64,000 bases of DNA from Botryosphaeria dothidea. Its lineage: Eukaryota > Ascomycota > Dothideomycetes > Botryosphaeriales > Botryosphaeriaceae. Shown in pieces: positions 57,964 through 64,000 of this stretch (position 1 is its first letter; the number at the start of each line of letters is the position of its first letter). The notes beneath the pieces were generated by a model that saw nothing but the letters and a program-made list of their open reading frames with translations, did not search any database and was not told the DNA's origin. The stretch is from positions 3,906,001-3,970,000 of the forward strand of contig WWBZ02000033.1 in NCBI GenBank assembly GCA_011503125.2. The letters are read 5' to 3'. Made by a program: the position numbers and the translations under genes.

Positions 57964-60900
57964 CTTTCCTAAGCTCACTTACTCTTCCTTAAGCCCTTCA
58001 TCTACGCAGACAATCGACTCGCTCTTGTTCTGCAACAGAGAAGGCAACACCTCACTTCAGCTCAGAACCAGCAGACCAGACCGACGCGGCCCGGACGCCA
58101 CGTCACCGGCGTCAGAACCCCAGCGACTTGCGCCACCCTGATCCTTACTTCACCGTGGCTCGCATTAGCACGAGGGAACTTCGCGACCTCCTAGGCTCGC
58201 GACAAGAGCAGTCAGAATCGCCCAACATGTCGGACGAGCGCTTACTCCCCAGCGTTGATACTAGTAGCAGTGAGAACCGGCGTGCCAAACGCGTTAATCT
58301 CTGGAATCGAATCAACGAGCTCTGCATTCAACAGGACAGCCCGCTTAAGAATGCTCCCTGCCCCGAGGACCCGTTTCCTCACCTCAGCTTCATGCCAGGT
58401 CTGACTAACGAAGATACAATTGACCTCTTACCCTTTATAGACGCTGCCGCCGACTTTCCTCTCCTCTATACCTTCCCGAACGTCGTAAGGAGTCTCGTTC
58501 GCCGCCTGCGTGACGGCTATAACGCTAGCAATGACGAGATCGACCGCCTTGCTGAGATTAATAAATAATAGCGTTAGGAGCTTGCACAACTACGCGCTAG
58601 ACGCTAGGGAAGCGTGTCGACGGTAGGCAGCGAGGCCTACGGTACCGCTACCGACCCTTAGATTCTAGAGATACTTAATCGCCTCACTTCTCGACCTAAC
58701 AAGCCGGAGAAGTCCGCCAAGCTTCCGGACCCTAAGGCCTTTACCGGCGAGCCCGGTAAGGAACCTACCTTTCGTCGCTGGAAGGCAGATATAAGGAACA
58801 AGATAATAGTTAACCGCGACCACTTCCGTAGCGATTTAGCTAGGATGGCTTACCTATTCTCACGCACGTCCGGTTAAGCCAATACTATCCTACGTCCCTA
58901 CATAGAGACTAAGTCCCCTTAGGTTAGCACCTTCGACTTAGCTATGGGACTATTAACCGATACCTTTAACGACCCTTACTTTATAGAGAACAAGAAGCAG
59001 AAGCTTCGCCGACTCTATCAGCGCAACAAGACCTTTACGGAGTTCCACGCTCTATTTATTACTACGGCTATAGACGCGGGTCTCGCTCGTTTAGAATAGT
59101 TTGAGGAGATGTGGTACCGTCTCTCAGATGAGCTCCGCAAGGGAATGATCTACCGCAAAGACTAGCTAAACGGTAGCTTTAACGCTTTAGTCGCCCTTTA
59201 CCGCAACGTAGACCGCGAAAACCGCTCTATCGACTAGCGTTACTAGAAGGCCGGTAAGCGCTCTACCCGGGGCAACCGTTCTACTAATAAGACTCCTGCC
59301 GTACCTCGCTAGACTCTTAATATTAGTAAGGAGGACCGGAATAAGTATTTTCCAAGGCATTCTACTAAGGAGACCTAGAAGCTCCGCGACGAAGGCAAAT
59401 ACTTCCACTATAAAGAAACTAGATATCTAGCCTTCTAGTGCCCTAAGAAGAAGGCCCTAATCGCTTTCCTATAGCTAAGGTCCTCTAAGAAGGAGTAGTA
59501 GAAGGCGACGCCCTAGGTTGAGGAGGTCTTTAGCAGCAGCTTTGATTCGGAAAACGAGTAGCTCTTTATATAGTCGCGTCGAAGAGCAGCTTCGAGGTCT
59601 TATTTCCTAATATAAGAATTAACTCTCTCTAGTTCCCTACTTCTAGTCTATTCCTTGTTCTAGTAACACTTTATTTACAAGGTAGAAAACTTCAAGTTAA
59701 TACATTACTAGATACCGGAGCGCTTCTTTATATAGTCGTAAGTCGAGACCTTACGCGCAGAGTTGTTAAACAACTTAAATGTTTACCACTTTCTCTCCTA
59801 AAACCCGTGCCTTTTTTAATAGCGGACGGTAGCAGCGGACCTGCCATTATTTAGAAGATTTGCCCTTCTATAGTAGTAGGCAACCATAACGAAAGCCTTG
59901 CCCCTCTCTTTATTATACAGACCCTAGGCAAATACGAGATGATTTTGGGATTGGGTTGGATGGAGGCCCACGGAGTGCTTCTTGATCCCGACTCCCAAAC
60001 TCTTTACTTTAAGCCCGGTCACTATACGCACCCTTAAGCTATTCTAAAGCTTCCTACCCAGCCTCTAGTACCTACAACGGAAGATACCGTAGCTCCGAAA
60101 CTTCCTTCCCCTGTCCAAATCCTTCGTCGACCCCTCGGGCAAAACAGGCAGCTCTAGGATAACCGGGATATACTCCGGACTATAGAAAGAGAACTCTTAA
60201 GATTTAAGAACTCTATACAACTAAAAACAAAGGAGAAGCGCCCGGAACCGCCTAATTACTGTCAACTCCTTTCAGCAAATAACTTCTTCTATTATCTAAA
60301 GCAACCCGGCACTTAGGTATTCCGGATTACTATAGATCCCGAAGAAGAAGACGAAGCGGAGATAAACCACTTCTAAGAGGCTCTCCCAGATAAATTAAAA
60401 TACTCCGCTTCTTCTAACCCTAGGGAGCTAGAAATCCCAGACTAGCTCCAAGATATGTCGGAAGTCTTCTCAAAGAAGGTCTCAGACACCATCACGACCG
60501 CTCCAAACTTCTATTATAAGATCTAGCTAGAAGGGGAGCCCGACCTTCGGACCCCCCCACTATTCCGTATATCCGTCGAAGAACTCCACGTAGCTAAGAC
60601 GTACATTAACGAGAACCGAGCTAAGGGATTTATCGAGCCAAGCGATTCTCCCCTCGGATCTCTAATACTAATAGCAAAGAAGCCGGGAGAAGGACTCCGC
60701 TTCTGCGTCGACTATCGGAAGTTAAACGCAGTTACGAAGAAGAACCGTTACCCCTTACCTCTTATTAATAAGACTCTCGCTAAGCTTAAGGGAGTTAAGT
60801 AGTTCTCTAAGATCGACGTTCGGCAGGCCTTCTATAAAATCCGGATGCACCCGGACTCCAAGAACCTCACGACTTTTCGCACCAGATACGGTTTATATCG

Positions 60901-63466
60901 ATATAATATTATGCCCTTTAGACTCTGCAACGGTCCCTCGACGTTCTAGCACTATATTAATAACGCCCTTATAGGTTGCCTAGACTAATATTGTTTAGTA
61001 TTTATAGACGATATTCTAATCTATAGTAAGTTAAGAAAAGAGCATCGGAAGCACGTCCGCGACGTTCTTAATAGACTCTAGAAGGTAGGCCTTTAGGCCG
61101 ACCTTAAGAAGTGCGAGTTTAAGGTTACTAAGACTAAGTTCCTTAGACTAATCGTCTTAAGGGACGGCATTAAAATAGACCCAGCTAAGATCCAGGCCGT
61201 TCTTAACTAGAAAGCACCGAAAACTATTAAAGGAGTATAGTCCTTTCTAGGCCTCTATAACTACTATAGAAGGTTTATGCGAGGCTACTTAACTATAGCC
61301 AGACCCCTTACTAGACTTACTTATAAAGACTAGACTTAGGATTAGACTCCTAGATGTTAGAAAGCCTTTAACGCCCTAAAAGAAGCTATCCGTTCGGACC
61401 CGGTACTAAGACACTTCGATCCTGCTAAAACAGTCTATATTAAGGTAGATTCTTTAGACTATATTAGTAGAGGCATTATAATATAGAAGGATAAAAACGG
61501 GAAGCTCTATCCCGTAGCTTACTTCTCGAAGAAGCTTAACCCGGCTAAGTGCAACTATACTATCTATAATAAAGAACTCCTCGCTATTATTCGAGCCTTT
61601 AAGGAATAGAGACCCGAGTGCCTTAGCACCAACGCACCTATCTAAGTGTTCACCGATTACGAGACCCTTAAGAACTTTATCTAGACTAAATAACTCTCCC
61701 GTCGTTAGGTCCGCTGGGCTTAGAAACTCCAGGACTACGACTTCGTTATCCTACCAATTCCTAGCAAGCAGAACTAACGAGTAGACGCACTTACTCGCCG
61801 CGAACAAGACCTTCCGCAGTTAGCCTAGGACGAACGGGTACGGTATATACACCGACTCTTGCTTAACGCATCCTAGTTTAAGGAACTTACCCCGGATATT
61901 CTAGTCCTAGCCCTATTAGACCTCCTAGTTGCTTCCCTTATTAAACACCTGCGAGAGGCAAATAGAATAAATCTAAGCCTCCGGCACTAAAGGGAAGAGG
62001 CGGAGAAGACCGCTACTAGTTAGAGTTTAGAATAAGGTCTTCTAACCTTCTAGAGGAGGCTGGCTATCCTAGAAGGTAATGCTTTACGAGTTAAGCTAAT
62101 TAGAGAAGCCTACGATAAGCCTATAACGGGGCACCCCGGAGAAAGAAGAACGATTAACCTTCTTAGGAATCGATACTACTAGAAAGGTATAAAAAACGAT
62201 ATTAAGCGGTACGTGCGGAACTATTACTCCTATAAGAGAGCGAAGCCTAGTAATAATCCCTACTATGGTCTTCTTAAGCTACTTCCGATTCCGCATCGCC
62301 CTTAGAAAGACCTTACCTGCGATTTTATCGTAAAACTACCCGTCTACGAGGGGAGTAACGCCGTTCTCGTAGTAATAGACAGATTCTTAAAAATAAGACA
62401 TTTTATACTATACTCTACCACGGCGACGGCTAGAGATCTAGCCAGATTATTTAAGAATTACGTCTAGAAGATTTACGGCCTTCTAAATAGTATTCTCTCG
62501 GACCGAGGTCCCTAGTTTATAAGCGAATTCTAGAGAGAACTCTATAAACTTCTAGATATCGAGGTAAAGCTATCGACGGTATACTACCCGGAGACGGACG
62601 GATAATCTAAGAACGCGAATAAGGAGATAGAGACCTATTTAAGGTACTTTATTAACTACTATTAGGACGACTAGGTTTCTTAGCTATTCTCCGCGGAATA
62701 CGTAGCCAACGCTAATACCTCTACGTCCTCTACCGTTAGTCCTTTCTTTACTATATATAGATACGAACCGCGTCTATTATTTAACTAGGACCCTCGCCTA
62801 GTAACTAACGACCCCGTTATTAATTAGAACCGCGAGAAAGCTACGGAAATAGCAAAGAAAATAGAGGGCATCTAGGTATAGTATAAAGAAAGACTACGGG
62901 TAAGCTAGGAAGTTTAGACCCGAAACGTAAACCGCTACCGTAAGGACGTTACGTTTAAGATAGGCGATAGAGTCTTCTTAACCACTCGGAATATTAATTA
63001 GAGTAGGCCTTCGCGGAAACTCTCCGCGAAGAGAATTAGTCCTTACCCTATTACCGCTAAGATAGAATATATCTATCGGTTAGACCTTCCTTCCGGATTA
63101 AACTTATATCTAGTAATATACGCTAGTAAACTTACTAAGGATCTAAATAACCCGCTAGAAGGTTAGTTATCTAAGCCTTAGTAACTAATTAAGGTAGACG
63201 GTAAGAAAGAGTAGATCGTAGAGGAGATCCTAGACTCTAAGAAAAAGTATAGATATATTTATTATCGTATTTAATAGGCCGATTAGCCTCCGGACCCTTA
63301 ATAGTACCCCGCTAATAACTTTAACTACGCCCTAAGAAAGCTTTAGGCTTTCTATTAGAAGTATCTAGAGAAGCCTAGCCTATTATAGCTACTAAAGATA
63401 TAGCTTAAAATCGACGCCGAATTAATAGAGTAAGCTCCGGAGATCTTACGCTAAAGGGGGGAGTAA

Positions 63467-63683
63467 TATTACGATTCTATATAAGAGTACCTATCGTAGG
63501 GTAGAGGACGGGCGTAGGATCCGGATTAATTATTTTTTCTTTAGCTTACTTATTTATTAGTTAGCGTATAAGACGATATTTCTTTACTCTATATCTACTA
63601 TACCTTTCTCTCTTTTTCTCTTTAGCTTAGAAACTTCGTTCTATTATATCTACTTCGAATTTAGTTTAGTAATAGTCGTAATA
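63467..63683 (+). repeat. 3' LTR of the Gypsy chromovirus, RIPped
   Basis: Also 217 bp, from TATTACGATTC to AGTCGTAATA, so both terminal dinucleotides are mutated (TG to TA, CA to TA). By hand I count about 29 differences from the 5' LTR. All are C-to-T or G-to-A in this copy; there are no indels. Confidence 0.92.
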
Positions 63684-63688
63684 AGTAA

Positions 63689-64000
63689 GGTTCTTAAGTA
63701 GAAGATACCCTTTAAGGTTACTTATAGTATTAAACTAAACGTAGCTTATATAAGAGTCTACGAATATAAGGCCTACGCCCTTAATAAAAATATCCCGCGT
63801 AGTAATAAGCTCTAAGAACGAGCTCTTATTAGTTATCTTATTAGTTACGACTCTACTAATATCTACTAAATATAGTATCTACTAGAGAACTATATTATTC
63901 GCTTAAGAGACGTTAGTTTTAACGAGTTATTAAAATACTTACTAGATAAGTAAGAGTAGTATTAAGAAATCTAGAATATAGAAGAGGAGCCTTAGAAGGT
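63689..64000 (+). mobile_element. Copia element, integrase continuation (runs off the window)
   Basis: After the AGTAA duplication the Copia integrase frame resumes (PFKVTYSIKLNVAYIRVYEY, then NKNIPRSNKL, and RLRDVSFNELLK), in exact phase with the part ending at 57746. Stops are again of the TAG/TAA type. The rest of the element lies beyond 64000. Confidence 0.88.

Larger units (their letters stand above)
57747..63683 (+). mobile_element. Complete Gypsy chromovirus inserted in the Copia element
   Basis: A 5937-bp insertion with 217-bp LTRs at both ends and a perfect AGTAA TSD (57742-57746 and 63684-63688). Gag lies in one frame (58128 onward, open for 146 codons, zinc-knuckle-like region near 59400). 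Pol lies in the frame one base back: protease DTGA at 59711, RT with KIDVRQAFYKI and FIDD at 61001, RNase H, integrase with a degenerate HHCC near 62180-62230 and VIDRF near 62370, and a C-terminal chromodomain at about 63196-63395. A purine tract (AAAGGGGGGAG) precedes the 3' LTR. Many TAG/TAA stops at Gln/Trp positions make it non-functional. Chromodomains of this clade target insertion to heterochromatin. Confidence 0.92.

Noticed and set aside
63467..63683. 3' LTR as an independent solo LTR
   Set aside because: Same length as the 5' LTR, preceded by a purine tract, and the TSD pairs with the far left flank, so it is the partner LTR of the complete element.

Overview
The window is nuclear DNA of a filamentous ascomycete (Pezizomycotina). 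The signs are short GT-AG introns of about 40-120 nt with CTAAC/CTGAC-like branch sites, fungal-specific families (HET, NACHT-ankyrin, SesB-like hydrolase, HeLo-like, DUF6594, fungal rhodopsin-like 7TM), and retroelements destroyed by C-to-T/G-to-A transitions that turn Gln and Trp codons into stops, as expected of repeat-induced point mutation (RIP). I cannot name the species.

Layout. 1-6 kb: an intact CSB/Rad26-type SNF2 repair ATPase, convergent with a four-exon 7TM protein. 6-8.4 kb: no supported gene, only a decayed coding remnant. 8.4-13.5 kb: a SesB-like alpha/beta hydrolase gene broken by a 5'-truncated LINE with a 13-bp target-site duplication (TSD), a solo Copia-type LTR with a 5-bp TSD, and a HET gene with one nonsense codon. 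14.9-24 kb: a nest of retroelements, with a heavily RIPped AT-rich core and less mutated edges. 24-30.3 kb: a NACHT-ankyrin (NLR-like) gene with one premature TAG, running one homopolymer base out of frame into a polyketide-synthase fragment with the unusual order ACP then AT, followed by a convergent aldo-keto reductase. 30.8-33.2 kb: a second solo LTR with TSD and a second HET gene, also with one nonsense codon.

34-50 kb: an MFS sugar-type transporter, a coiled-coil protein of unknown function, a second fungal 7TM protein and a cytochrome P450, separated by two gene-poor stretches of about 5 kb. 50.7-55 kb: a divergent pair on a 261-bp intergenic region: a seven-exon membrane protein (HeLo-like N-terminus, DUF6594 C-terminus) and an intronless HeLo-like/DUF7580-like protein. 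55.1-64 kb: a Copia element interrupted inside its integrase by a complete Gypsy chromovirus with 217-bp LTRs and a 5-bp TSD; the Copia frame resumes exactly across the TSD and runs off the window.

Working together: the SesB, HET, NACHT-ankyrin, HeLo-like and DUF6594 genes belong to families used in fungal non-self recognition and regulated cell death. Their crowding among transposons, with single-lesion inactivation of the first four, suggests an allorecognition/NLR island that is decaying or polymorphic. The ACP-AT fragment, aldo-keto reductase, transporter and P450 are accessory-metabolism families but do not form a clear biosynthetic cluster here. Gene structures were worked out by hand from splice signals and reading-frame continuity; family names come from motif recognition, not database searches.
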